Assembly: GCF_000699445.3 (NCBI RefSeq)
Contig: NC_067200.1
Span: 4,542,950-4,606,949, forward strand
Direction of reading: 5' to 3'
DNA from: Schistosoma haematobium
Taxonomy: Eukaryota; Platyhelminthes; Trematoda; Strigeidida; Schistosomatidae
DNA length: 64,000 nucleotides
Part shown: one piece after another, positions 26,801 to 41,800 of the stretch
How positions within the stretch are numbered: position 1 is the stretch's first letter
Layout: every line of letters starts with the position of its first letter
The notes under the pieces: generated by a model
The model's input: only the letters and a program-made list of their open reading frames with translations
The model's database searches: none
What the model was told of the DNA's origin: nothing
Translations under genes and position numbers: made by a program

Positions 26801-29800
26801 ACCAGAAACTACGTCGCACATACAATTATAATGAAGTATCAATAACGATGAACAATGAAGTAGTCTTTCGGCTTTATCGTTTATCGACAGTTAAATCTTT
26901 TTACTTTGCTGTAATAACCAGTTATATGGATAAGATTTATGAATCATTCATCAACATTCGAAGTTAATGCCTGATAATTAAGTTCATTTTTCACCTATCA
27001 TATCAGTAAGAAATCAAGTTTTCATGACTAAGCTATTTTTGAACTACTGAAATTAAAATAAGTAGCTCAACGTCAGTTGATTGAAATCTTTAGTTTAATG
27101 TTGGTGAAACTGCTAAGAATTCAATGAATATTCATTGTGTTTCTGGTTTATATTAGTTTATCAAATGACGTTGATTACTTAAAAAAACAACTGCGGACTG
27201 GCCATTCCTATGAAATCAATAATGATTAGAAAAACTTGAGGATTAAGTGCTTGTAATTTGAAATTTATCCACAATTGAATAGAAAACGTTTACTGAAACT
27301 GAAAGATATTCATGCCATTAAAATTTACTTTATCCGATGTCAGTAACCTTAACTTGATGGATTTTACTTGAACATTACTAAACATACGTTTACAACATTA
27401 TTACTATTCTCTGGATGTTTTGAATAATCCGATGATATAATCATATTGTCTATACTGTACTTGTACTACAACTGAATACAGTATCGTTTGAAGGAGTTTT
27501 CAAACAGACTGGTCTTCGAAATATTCCACTATATCTCTTTTGATGTTCAAATAAATTAGGATCTGGTTTGTATCTTGGTTGAACAGGACTTCTTTGTACA
27601 TGAGTATGATGTTTCAGTAAGAGATTCTTTGAATGATGAATAAATATCAGTCCATAAGTAATGAAAACAAATTAAATATCTTGTTATGTCAAGTATTGAC
27701 TCAACTACTCTAATGTAAGTTTTTCAACATCCATTGGGAATTAACCCTACTTATTGCTTAAGTATTACATATACCTCTGAGATATCTATAGTGGTATTAT
27801 GGTAAATGAATCGTTTATTACTAACTAATGACAACAATGCAATACCACAATTATCCCCGATATTAAGGATGAATATTGAATCTTGAGTCTGGTTCTATTT
27901 GTTCATGATTATTGGAAACTAGATCTTTCAGTTATGGTTAATGACTCATTTAATAATGATCTATACTTGGACGCAAAATGAATATAACATTGTAACAAAA
28001 TTATAACTATTTAACGAACTTTCTACTTGACCACTCGTTATATCTACTATATATACGAACTAATCAAAATCCGAACCTAACTAAACAATAAGAGTCATTG
28101 CCAGTGTTTAAAACTTTGTTTAACTATTCAAGACTTGTAAACCTATAAGAAGCCTATTTCTATTTCCTATTATCTATGTAAATTTAGCTAGTGACTGATT
28201 ACATTGAACCCATCTTTACACAGAAGAAAATGGACACATTTGTATATCTACAGCAATATTTTTAATATTCAATAAGTGCGCTGTGTCCAACATCAATCGT
28301 TTTACAAGCTTCAATAGATCTTTATACTTTAGCTTTTCATCCTTAATGTTACAATGCTTTATTTATTGTAGACAGTCGTGGATAAATTTCGACATTCGAA
28401 GTGCGATTTCCAACAAAGTGTCTACTTCAATATTTGACATTCACCCACTAAATCAATGAGATAATGGTGATAAGTGTTGAATTCAGAATACTTGTAGCGG
28501 TAAATAAATCCACAAAATCAATAGCTTTCTAAGTCTTAGACATTTAATGATGACCACAATGATTTTAATGGATTCACCTAGATGAAGGCGCTTGGTCACG
28601 CATCCGAACCAGATCACAAGTAAGAACGAGGTGCTCAACTTATCCTACAACCTCTAGCTAGTTTAGATCAGTCACTTCGTGATATATTGATAACTTACCA
28701 GTTATATCTTTGAACCTTCTCACTTTTGACTTTTGATTACACTAAATGGGTATGATTCATAATAGGTGTTACTGGTTGAACCGTTGTCAAACTCCAAATA
28801 CCTATGGCATTTTCATACTCAATGAAACATTAAATATGTTACCAAAAGTAAACTTACATAAAAGATGAACAGTGATTATGTTAGATCTAAGTGATGTATT
28901 TCCAAAATTAGAAGTTTTGTTAGATTGAATAATATTTGCATTATCATTATTATCATTATTATTGTTATTGCCTAGTATGTAATCATGTTGGTTTTCTAAT
29001 GAACACATAATTGGAATTTGATTCATTTGTATTCCATGAAACGTAAGACTTAAAATAGACCAAGTTTTAAATCTAAAAGAAAAAAATTGAAAAATTATAA
29101 AATATAAAAGTTAATTATGATAATATTAAGGTAAGTAATAGTTTGATACACATCTATAGAACTAAAGGATAGGTTTAGTGCTCAGCCGTTTGTTCCGTTC
29201 TACTTTATGGCAATGAAACATGGCCGGTAACAGTAGAGGATATTCGTAGGTTACTAGTATTTGATCATAGGTGTCTTCGAAACATTGCTTGTATATCCTG
29301 GGAACACCGAGTAAGTAATGCAGTTGTTAGGAAACGTGTACTAGATAAAGATGGCAAATCGATTGATTAAGTAATGAAACTTCATCAGTTGAGATGGATG
29401 GATTACATGTTAATTATGCCCAACCACCAACTGCTCAGTCGTGCGATGTTTTATGTTGTAGGAGTAGGTTGGAAGAAAGATGGGGGCGGCCAGATCAAAA
29501 CATAGCACAAATCCATGAAGTCACTGACAGGTGGACTGAGCCATGTTGGTAGGTGTAGACTACCTGGTTGGGATCCGCGAGACGATAGCAACCGATGGTT
29601 AGAGACCCTGAATGACATGGTTCAAAATCGTTTGCGATGGCGGAGATGCATCCATTCTTTGTGTTCTACCAAATTCTAGTCTTCTGAATTCTTCATGACT
29701 CTTGTTTTTCTCTTTCCAAATTTATTTCGCTAGAATATACCCATTAAATAACATCTTCAAACCCTAATCTTTACGATTACTGCTCATACTCTTACTACCT

Positions 29801-32800
29801 CTACCATTACGGGATTTGAATCGACAGCTGCATCTCTGTGCTAATATGGTATGTCAAATCGAACTGATTTACGTACGTACGAAGTTCTACGTTGTTACTG
29901 ACTGACCGACTGACTGATAAGAAAACAATAGATGATTGATTCATCTATTGTGATGTAAAAGTTCTCATCATTATGAACTCATGTAAACAGGACTGAGAAT
30001 ATTGATTCATCCATGTGAACATAATATCTACTCCCAAGTAGGAAGTCAAAAGTTCACTTGTTGTAATTCTTTCTTAATACAACCTAGCTGTTCTTACTGC
30101 TTAGTATTCTTGGACACTAATTCACTTGACAAGTCTCCAAATCAGAACACAGTTGAACAGGAAAGAGATTATATTCCAAATAACAAGGTTAGATGGAAGT
30201 AAGAAGCACAATAAGAAAAACCTTAGTATATTTATAGTTTTTACATGAGAAGATTCTAGAGTGTTCTCCAAGTATCGACTAGCTCTGATTGGATAATGAT
30301 CATCCAATCAGCGTGCATGGAGGATGCTTTAATCTAATCTATGTCCCGCTAACATCACTAGATTCGATTAATGTAATATTTACAAAAAAATTACTACACC
30401 CGCTCCAACTTGAAGTATGTGTTCATGATAGTGCCGAAAAGAGACACTGAAAGCTGCATAATTAGGACATTTTACCTAAGAGAATATAACAATACTAAAA
30501 TGTTCATATATGCAAGTTCAGCTGGTTAGCGGTCCAACTCGACAATAAACCTGTGTCATCAATAATACCTATCATAAATCCAGATTTGAGAATACAGTTC
30601 GATGATGTAGTTGTATCATGTGTTCTTCAAACCCTTGGATTTAGTGGTTCGTTCAGTATTGGATCAAAGTTGTTTATTACTCAGCAGTCGCAAACAAAGA
30701 AGACATATCTGTTTATTGTCTCCTTAAGTTCAGAATTTATACAACTAATATCAGCTAGCAATGAAAATAACAATTCGTCTTTAGAATAAGAATGGTATTA
30801 GAAATTAAATTATGTACTTTATTGTATTTGGTGTTTATCAGTCAAAGTGCAGCCTTTCAACCTCGAATAAACCACTTGAAATATCTGATAACTTTAATGA
30901 ATATTCATCGGGTAAATCTTATTCTCAGTATAGGGTTGTGCAGATTGTTAAGTTTAGATTGGTATCATAAATGGATCAATGTCAGACCACCATTGGAAAT
31001 TCGGAAGCGAAACCGAAGGTCCTGGGTTCGAGCCTCCAGCGCTAGATCGTGCATGAACACTGCTGGTGAGCCCCGTACTAGGATGAAACGACCGTCCCGT
31101 TATAGATCTTCAAGTCTTATAGTGATAATAAATACTCTGACTGGTTGACCATATAGTTGTTTGTAAATGTCGGATATTTGGAGATAGCCAATAAGAAACC
31201 CTGGGTCTGGATCTCTTTCTAGTTAACATTCATTAGCAAGCCATACTAGCAATCTTAAAAGAATTGGGTTTTTTTTAAAGAATTCAAACGCGCGTAATCT
31301 ACGTTTATAGTTTGAGAGGTTAGTGTTGAACTTTTCAGTCTTTGCTGACAAGTGCAAAATAGCGAATAACACGTGAAGTGGGATTTCCTGAGGACTACCT
31401 CCCAGTATTTAACACTGAAATATAGTATGGCCGATGTCAAGTCAGTCAGACCAGTGTCCTGTTTATAATTTATTTGAAACAATTAGACGCGTATAGAAGA
31501 CTGATCAAGAACGACGTTGGTCATCAGTGACCCGTCAATGCGGGACTATCACCAATAATGATTCGAAACTGGGTGACATAACTCAGAATCGCTCACAATA
31601 GCGTAAATGTGTACACGCTCTGTCTTCTCTTAAACTATGAAATTAAAATGAATTCACATCTTTCTTTCTACGAACTAATTCTTTCTCCCTGTATCATATC
31701 ATAATACGTAATATTACTACTACTACTTCTATGAATTTAATGATCATCTTGTTGTGCTAATGAGGTGCAGCAACTTGGACCGATACATATATGTCCCTGG
31801 TCCTACATTGTAGCTGACTGACTAACGGACTGTCCCATCAATTCATGTGTTTAATAAAAGTATACAACTTCTGAAATGAAAGCTTCACAAATTCTTTCAG
31901 ATCACTTTTGTTTTCCTGCCTCCTCTAAAAAATTACACTTTGAATATGTCCAAGTAATTATAAGACATTCGAGGATAATGATTATCACTTTTGAACAAAC
32001 AGCATGTGTATTCCCTGTTTCATGATTTACTGATGCCATTCTTAACTCTCACAACTACCTTACTGTGTATGTGAGTATGGGAAAACTTTAGATGATTTCT
32101 TTCCAAATTTATTGATGAAGACAACTTCATGAAAATAGCTCATCTATATAATTTTCTAATCAATGAATCAATGAAATTTTAAACTGTTGAGTCGGCTTTC
32201 CGAGAACTGCAACGGAGCCTCCAGAGGCCCCAAAGGAGCCGAAGAGTCCTAGTCAATCAGAGCATGATGGAGTTTTCTAGAATGTCAGCGTGGCGTGCTA
32301 CTATTGGTCAGTAGTATATTATTTCTTTTAGCGAATTGATCAAAATATGATGTTGATTTAACAAATGTTAACATTTATAAATGCTCATGTTTATAAAAAT
32401 GAACCTTTGGAGTAAAGTGCTTTTCGCTTATTTTACGCCTTTTCTCTCGAGTTCAGGTCGCTGTATAGTTCTATTATTATTATTATTATTAGCTTTATTC
32501 AATATTATAATTTTGGTACAATATAGAATTCTCAGCGCAAAGTATTTCAACAAGTTTCCGTTTCTTTCTTCTTGGTCGGTCCTGGCGATAAATATTGAGG
32601 AATCGCCAGTTAGATGTTAGCACTTCAGTGAATGAACAACTGAATAATGTACATTCTTTTCGTTGTACATTGCCAGCAACCATATTGTCTCTTATTGAGT
32701 TTTCTGTAACTTTGACAACGAAAGGTTGTACACTTTTCAGAAACGCAGCAGAATAGGTTATGCGATTAATAAACATAATGATATATTAAAACAAACAACA

Positions 32801-35800
32801 ATGGATAACTTGTTGAAATATCTAGATGGCAGGAACAGGTAGCCCAGATGCTCAAGCAGGCCGCTTGTGGGTTACCAAAATCGCTTAGAAATTGAATAAA
32901 GCAGTCAAATTAACAAGATTTATCACAAACACTTCTCACATCTAATAACAAAATCACATCATTATCATCATTGTTGTGTCCCGATAAGAATAATGAATGG
33001 TAATTTTTGGGATCCATTTATGGACCAATATCATAAGTATATTTTTATCGTATAATTGTCATGCAACTAAACTGTTCATATTCATATCCCTCTTATTATG
33101 AGCTTTATTTTAACCTATGAACTATTATTATACGATTTACCATTGTTGAATTATGCCCTGTCTATTAATTACTATCTCCCTCATTCACAGCCACTTCTGG
33201 CTAATTATTATACAAATGTTATTTTCTATTTTATTGGTACGTTGTGGTCGGGTTGATTGGTATATAAACAGAGTATGCTTGAAATACAATGATTCATATT
33301 TCAAAGTCTGAGACTTGTGTTCTGGACTCAACTGGCTGGGCTAGACAGGGAAACAGGGTCAGTCAGAACTCTAGGTCGTTTTTACGTGTTATACGCATCT
33401 TTGGTCCGATCGATAATACACTGCTCTCTAATCTTTCAGTCAAGGACACAACAATTGGCGCGGGGTAAAAATCGATCCAAGTTCAACTCACAACAATCAT
33501 CATCATCATCATCATTAAAACTTCAATTCTCATGTGTGTGTGTGTGCTCTAAAATCAGTAAATCAATAAAAGTAATCAAAGGCAAATCACTTACAATTGA
33601 ATACCTGAAGGCATATCATTAATTTGAATAAATTCAATTAATTGTGCTGTATATGAGAAATGATCAAGTATCATTGAATTATGTGTTTTATTTATAATAT
33701 GACATCCATATTGTAAATTACAAAATTCCATATTTAACCAAGTGAATAATTCTTTTCTCTTTTGAAAACAATCATTTATATGTTGACATGATGATGATGA
33801 TGATGACGACGACGATGATGATGATGATGATGTTGACGATGTCGATGTCGACGATGATGATGATGAATTTGTTACATCATAATTTGTTATCTTTTCATTT
33901 TTAACCTGATATAGTACTTTATCATTTATGTACCATAATAATTGTCCTAATGGTTTACTCCATGATGATGTACTACATATAAATTGAATGGTTTGATTTA
34001 AATGAATCCATATTGATCGATTATTATTTAATTGATCATTTTGTACAGGATCATTTAATTGATTATTATGATTGTAGAAAAATCGATATTTGGCATTTTC
34101 ATATAATAAAATATTTAAATGAATTGATTTTGGAGGAACTACAGAAGAAAAAAACATTGGAAGAATAGTCAATGTGGAATTGATGAATGTTCGATCACTG
34201 TTGAACACATGGAAGTATTAGATGATTGTTTAGTTTTAGTATAAGACTCATCAGTAGTGCACATTCACGATCCTGCACTGATGAAATTTGAACTCAGAAC
34301 CTTCGGTCTTACATGCGAACAGTTAACTTGTAGATCATCGAGCCGACCAGTATTCAAAGGTGTTAATGTCTGATTTTAATCAATCCATGAAATTGCGCGA
34401 CCATCTTCCATTTTCTATGGTAGATACCTGTCTTTATTTGACACAGATTAGCACAACTAGTCACAGCTTCTCACTAGAACTTCGAGAATTCCCTCATGAA
34501 GCTAATCACTAGTGAGAACATAGTAATTATCAGTCTGAGGGTATGTAGGTTATTAAGTTTTTGATTGAATTCACTAATGGATCAATGTTAGACCATCAAT
34601 GAAAACTTAGAGATTAAATGTTCACACGCGATATCGAAGGTCCTAGGTTCGAATCCTGAGTGCAGGATTGTGGCTGAGCACTTTCAAGGAGTTTGAAGGT
34701 TATTGAATTCAACTTTCAATTAGAATTTCATATAGTTTTTTAAAGGTATTGTGTTTTAATTTAAAAGACAGAACATGCTTACTAATTGTCACACAGCATG
34801 TGTTACTTTAAAAGGAGCAAGTAGATTTACACCTGATAAATAAGTTACATATTAACAATAATATTTACCACTATAGTGGACAGTTCCATAAAGAATGGAT
34901 ATTAGTTAGAAGACTATTGCAAATCAAGTACTCTGTTCTTATCTTTGAAATAACTGACAACTTTTTTATATTTAATGATAACTTGTCACTGTGTTTCCAG
35001 TATTTAGAGTACACGGAACGATTGATCACTGAGTAGTAGTATCAGTGTCATATAGTTGTATTCATAAATTCTGATCGGGTTCTATAAATTACATCTTCAT
35101 TGTCACCATTTTACTGAGTGGCCTAATTTGGTAGTGTAATTTGTCATATGACAAAGTGCTTAAGGGATAATCAGTAGGAAAACAAAGACCGATGTTTTCA
35201 ATTGGTTATCACTTGTGAGTTAATTATACTAGCAATCTGCATAGTATTAGTAATTAATGTAGTATTTTTATTAGCGGTAACTTAATAAGCGTGTAATTAT
35301 ACATCCGAATTAGTGGACTATATCATCATTCAGCATGATCGGAATACTAAATTATCTTGTAAGTGTGTATATCTTGTCATCGATGCTAACGAATGCTAAG
35401 CATATCTTTTTAATATTGTGAATATCTGGTAATATCAAGACGCTCGGGATGCACATATACCCAAAGTGATTGATCAATTGTTTTCATTATTGTGAATGTA
35501 AAGATACAAACATCTATAAATAAAATTTACCCCAAGAAATAGATTGCGGTAAGTAGTGAAATCTAGGATGAGCGTTTCGTCCTATTTGGGACACGTCAGC
35601 TGGTTGTACTTGCATCTCAGACTTAATGTTTACTCCGTAACTCTAACCTAGTACCGTTCCCTTCAAACGCTATAGCACTATCCACTTTGCTATTAAGTCT
35701 TTACAGCCACTAGTTTGTATAATGGAATGAAGTCTTAATTCACAGATTCATTTCTACTCATCATGTTTATGATTTGTTAATTTAAAGATCTATAATGTCA

Positions 35801-38800
35801 TCAATAAAACAGGTTACCTAATTCTGAAATTGACTAAATTAAAATCATTTCTGATATGTCTTTAGGATAATTCTACTCTCCATTATATCTTCATGAGGTA
35901 AAATCATAATAAACACATATGTCAGTTAATGGAGTTCATGACATTCCGTGGAATATAATGGACATTGAATATCTATTATATTGAATTCAATGTAAGTTAA
36001 TACATTAAATTCCTTCAGGCAAACAAATATAACTTGATATTATTTATATTTGAGAGGTGAGATAATAATATTATCTAATAGACTTGAATTAGGTTGACCT
36101 AATCTCACCATATTATCCATATGTATTGTAGTATTCAAGTTAGGGTGGTCTTGTGTGAGAGAGGATGTGAGTGAGTGAGTGAGTGAGTGAGTGAGTGAGT
36201 GAGTGAGTGAGTGAGTGAGTGAGTGAGTGAGTGAGTGAGTGAGTGAGTGAGTGAGTGAGTGAGTGAGTGAGTGAGTGAGTGAGTGAGTGAGTGAGTGAGT
36301 GAGTGAGTGAGTGAGTGAGTGAGTGAGTGAGTGAGTGAAGACCCATCACTGAGATACATAATTTCACACTAATCTAGATTAGTTGAATAATACACAAGAT
36401 CTATAGACTAAATGACTAACTAATTCTGTTTGACCCATTTAGACAAGTAAATGATGTTTATACTCATGAGAATAACATAATTATCAGTTACAATAATAGA
36501 GAATATTTTTATGTTCTGTAAATAATCAGTCATCTATTTCTTATGCATTGTCGTCAATTTATGTTGTGGTCGTTATGGGATTGATTGAATGTAAAATGGT
36601 GAATAACGCCTTTGTATCGCTACCCGTATTTAGAATGATGGTAACAAAAGTTACTTAATTATTATAAAATGTAACGTTACTTTTGTGGAGGCCCATTATT
36701 TAATCTTCACTTAGATCAAACGACGTTGTCGAAAGGGTTCTCCACTTTAGTGGCCCGAAATCTGACTCCAAGGAGATCGTAATGATGATTGTTGTTGAAA
36801 TATATATGTCGCCTATCCTCGTATATAATCATCGACTTTATTCGCTTCAGTCAATAACGGAATTAAATAAGTCGAATAACGAGAATGGACTTTTGAATAC
36901 ACATATTTTGTATATGAAGCGAATGGAATAGAGAGAAGAGAAACGACGCGGAGTGGAGATAGCTGGTAAGCCAACTCCCATTTAACTAAGCTTTAATCAA
37001 TATTTATACTTGCACAAAAGTAAGTTACAGATATGTGATGAGTAATAGGATAAGAAATGTACACACATCTATGCGCTCATATAAAAACAGTCAAGATTGA
37101 TAAGCGAATAAATAACAAGATCAGAATGTGACCCAAGTAGAATGAATAGAATGGGTTGTCCGAAAGCGAGAAAAAGGTATCTAGGCTTAACAGAATAACC
37201 GACACTACATTACTTCGATAGGAGTTAAATAGTTACATGAATCTTCTTAAATAGATGCTGTCAGTGAAGTCAATCAATTTGAAAAGAGTTTCATTTACAG
37301 CTGATATAAAAAAAAAATCTGAAGATCACTGAACAGAAACTTCATTCTATTTTATGATGAAATCCGTTCTGTTCAAGCGTATTAATCTTCAACAGTGTTC
37401 ACCCGTACAATTATTCAACATCGCACCTCAATATTTGTTACAATGTGACTTATAAGCCAACACAGTTCAAAGGAGACTTGACATCATGTTTGATTTTTCA
37501 GTTAGTCCCTAGTCTGTCTGACTCCATTGTATTAGTACATCCTAAATTGATGTTAAGTTATTGTCGAGTTTCTTCGTTTTAACTAATATGATTAAATAAC
37601 ATTTGATTATTAAGCTCGATATTCTATTCACATATGAAGAGATAAATCTGCCATCTAAAACTTAACTACTTTTACAGTCTGATTATCGACTGGATCATCA
37701 AGACATCAACATCTATGGTAAAGCATGGGATACAATGGACATTTAGTATGCAGCTGGACGATCTAGACTTCGCAGATGATCTAGCTCTTCTATCATATAC
37801 GAGACAACATATGCAGGAGAAGACAACCGATGTAGGAGCAGTCTCAGCAGCATCAGGTCTCAACATGCACAAAAGGGAAGAGCAAGATTCTTCGATACAA
37901 CACAGAATGCACCAATCCAATCACAATTGACGGAGAAGCTTTGGAAGATGTAAAGATCTTTACATATTTGGGCAGCATCATTGGTGAACACGGTTGATCT
38001 GATGCAGATGTGAAAGCGCGGATCGGTAAAACAAAAACGACATACTTACAACTGAAGATAATCTGGAAATCAAAACAATTGTCAACCAACACCAAGATCA
38101 GGATTTTCATTACAAATATCAAAACAATTCCACTGTATAAAGTGGAAACTTCGAGAACTAAGAAAGCCATCATCCACAAGATACAAGTGTTTATTAACAG
38201 TTGTCTATGCAAAATACTTTGCACCCGTTGACCAGACACTATCAGCAACAACCTACTTTGGGAGAGAACAAACCAGATCCCAGTGGAGGAAGAAATCAGG
38301 AAGAAGCGTTGGAAGTGGATAGAACACACATTGAAGAAATCACCCATCTACGTCACAAGGCAAGCCCTCAAATGGAATCCTCAAGGCTAAAGGAGGAGGA
38401 GTGGAAGACCAAAGAACACATTACACTGAGAAGTGGAGATAGACATGAGAACAATGAACAAGAATTGGATGGAACTAGAAAAGAAGGCCCAGGACAGAAT
38501 GTGTTGGAGAATGGTGGTCAGCGGCCTATGCTCCATTGGGATTAACAGGCTTAAGTAAGTAAGTACAGTCTGATTTTCCATTTAATTATCTTGTATAAAC
38601 CTTCACAAACTGATGAATGAATAGATTTAAGACAACAATTCAGAAATAACTAACCATTATTATAATATAGTCGATACATTATTTCATTGTTAACTTACCA
38701 ATAACATTTAAGTATGCGGTATTACTTTTAATTAAACTCATTGGTAAATTAAATAAATCATGTATTGATGAATCAAAGTGATTGGTCATATTCGATTTTA

Positions 38801-41800
38801 TTGATTTTCGATAAAATTTTGATTGATTAACAAATTGATATAAATAATATGGTTTATGTTGAGAATTTGCCTTTTTTACCAATCTAGCTTGACAAGCATA
38901 TTCACCTTCATCTTCAAAACGAATATTTTTAATCATTAAATCATATACATCTATAATAGAATGAATAAGAATTATGTAAGATACTCTTGAAAAACAAAAT
39001 TCAAATTGTTTATTACCTGTTTATATTCATTGAATGTTACTGAATACAAATGAAATAATCCTTGCAAACCTTATGACTGAAATGCCCCCAAATGCACTGG
39101 TATGGCTGGGAGTGGAATGGGCACGCCCTCCCTCTCGAAGAACTCTCACACGGCCACGTGTATACAACCTCTGCCAAAAAAGTCCCACTCACTGCTTTCT
39201 CGTGGCCGGGGTGTTGTTTACGGAAATGAGAGGACGAAAAGCGAATGTCAGGCGCTGTACCCGAATCCCAAACCAATGGTGCACATGGGCTCCAGTATTT
39301 TGTGGGAACAAATGGCGTATGAACCAATCGTTGGTCATCGGCTACCATGGGACTGCATCTACCTACGATGCTCCACTGCCTTGTGGATCAGACATTTTGG
39401 TCAAAGGCTCGGGGTGCGGCCCCCTAAGGAAACCATCTGCTTCGGTCTGGGCACCCGGGCAGTATCACAGCCCTCACACATATCGAATGAGATTTTTGTG
39501 GCGCATATGTATCTTGTGCCCCCTTGTACCAACATTTGTGTTCAAATAAATGATAAATAAATATGACTGAAATGTGGTTAGTCCATTTAATTTCCATCAT
39601 TCTAATGAAAGTAAGAAAGAAGCTTCAATATTGAAACCTCTCATTATGAAACTTGATGAATACATGGATTATCAGTATAGCGTTGTGTAGATTATTAAGT
39701 TATTTATTGGAATCTTGAACAGACTGATGTTAGACCACCACTGAAAACCTGAATGCATTGGATGGCCGTTTCGTCCTATTATTGTGGGACTCCTCAGCAG
39801 TGTGCATATGCGATCCCGCTCGCGGGATTCAAACCCAGAGCTCAAGCTCTCAATCGATAACTTAATAATCTTCACAACCCTATACTGATAATTATCATGT
39901 ACTCATTAGTGACTAACTTCGCTAGGGAATTCTTGGAGTTCTATTGAGGAGTCGTGGCCAGTGGAACTAATCCGTGTCGGGTAGAAACAGGTATCTACCT
40001 CAGTACAATGGAAGACGGTCGTGCAATTTCGTAGATTGGTTGAGGTTAGACATCAACACCGTTAGATCCCGGCTCAGCGGTCAAGTAGGTTAGGCGTTCG
40101 CGCGCGAGACTGAAGATCATGGGTCCGAATCCCGCCGGCGGGATCGTGGATACACATTGTTGAGGAATCCCACTATAGGACGAATACATGAATAACATAA
40201 GATTACCGATCAAAACAGATACACTTTGGATAAGGAGGTAATACAACTAGAACAAAACATTCTTACTGTTTATCAAAAAAGAAGGAATCCACTGGTAAAT
40301 ATGTAGAGCATTATAAATTATTCAATTATTACAGGAAGAAAAATTAGATATTATCATCCATGAAAAAAAGTCTATGTACTGAACAGTAACTGGAGATACA
40401 AAAAGTGGGCAAACTACAAATAAAACTTATATGTATAAGAAAATGGTTACATAGTTCATTAGTTGATAGTCAAGTAAATTCAAGCTGAACCAAAGTCAAA
40501 CTCAATTACTTTGGAATGTAACTAGCACTGGAATATTTAAGACTTGTCAGCTCGATGTACATGATCCCAGAATTGATATTCAGTTCTAGTATCGTTTGGC
40601 ATATTAAGTAACTATCTGAACTTAGTAGCTATAAAGATAAAGTGATGTCGTTTGAGGTGAACGGTACTGAGTTCAAGTTCCGAACTTGATATTAACTCTA
40701 GAATGTAGAAATGTCCAGCTGACAAGTTCATAACAGGACAAAACTCTGATCCTGAGTTCTACCGCTAGCCACATCTCATCTATTTTATACTTAACTTTTG
40801 TCATAATGGTTTTATTGAAGCATTTCATACAGGATTCACATATGCCAACCAGGACTGATCAAGTTTCAAACAAAATATTAACAATAAAAATAGTTCAAAC
40901 CATTACAAATTAAATGATTCACACAGATTGGTAATAAAGTTATGATCTGATTGATCATTACAGATCATTTACGAGCATAACTTATCGTTGATATAAATTT
41001 GATTGTTATCCTCAAAATATTCCACATTATCATTATCATACCATTTCGGTATTTCACCAACACTAACATTAACAAGAGCACATCAGACGCTATCCTAACA
41101 TTATGTTCGCCCATTTAATCCTTCCCTTCATTATTTCCATCATTAATATCATGATCATGAAAATATCCAACGAAAACTTATATCTTAATTATTGGTGAAA
41201 GAGAAAACACATTATACATGTATATAACTGTTTTTCTTGTCTCTTTTCAACATTCTCTTGGCAAAAGATTTTAATAAATTTGGATAATGGCTGATAATAG
41301 TATCCAGAATGTCTATTGCATCCTATTTGAATCTCATTAAGTCAGTTGTTCTGTATTTCACATTGAGATGAAAACTAAATATCGTTCATTTCAAACCTCA
41401 ACGCAATATCCACTAAGCTACTAGGTTCAGATAGTCATTGGTTAATGTATAGTTTACCTCTGACTTACTGGTAATATTAAGATAATCTTCTTGGAATGAT
41501 TATCATCATCATCATCAATATTATTCAATACACTGTATTCATAACGATACACATATTCATTCCGTGTAATGATTCTAATCATATGTCAATATTTTAATTT
41601 CAGTTATTTACCAGGGTTCGAATCCCACGAGCAGGATCGTGGATGCACACCGCTGAGGAGTCCCACAATAGGACGAAACGGCCATCCAGTGCTTCCAGGT
41701 TTTCAATGGTGGTCTAACATCAGTCGATTCATGATCTCAATCAAGAAGTTATTCACCTATTTTTTCTTGTTTATTCATCTAGTCCCAACACATTCATTCT

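Noticed and set aside
28802..28857. Extension of receptor exon 4 to the stop codon at 28802
   Set aside because: The GTAAGTTT donor at 28858 is stronger and joins exon 5 in frame; reading through would truncate the receptor after Ig2. An alternative soluble isoform cannot be excluded.
31560..31825. Independent non-coding RNA gene conserved with 51231-51624
   Set aside because: The shared sequence is the 3' untranslated tail of an RTE-type LINE with TGAC repeats.
36135..36367. Two overlapping Thr-His-Ser-Leu repeat proteins on the minus strand
   Set aside because: They are pure translations of the GTGA microsatellite, open in several frames by composition.
39034..39560. Two 150-170-codon plus-strand genes
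   Set aside because: Both lie in the GC-rich family D retroposon, overlap in different frames, and one frame extends across the target duplication into flanking intron; no protein family recognised.
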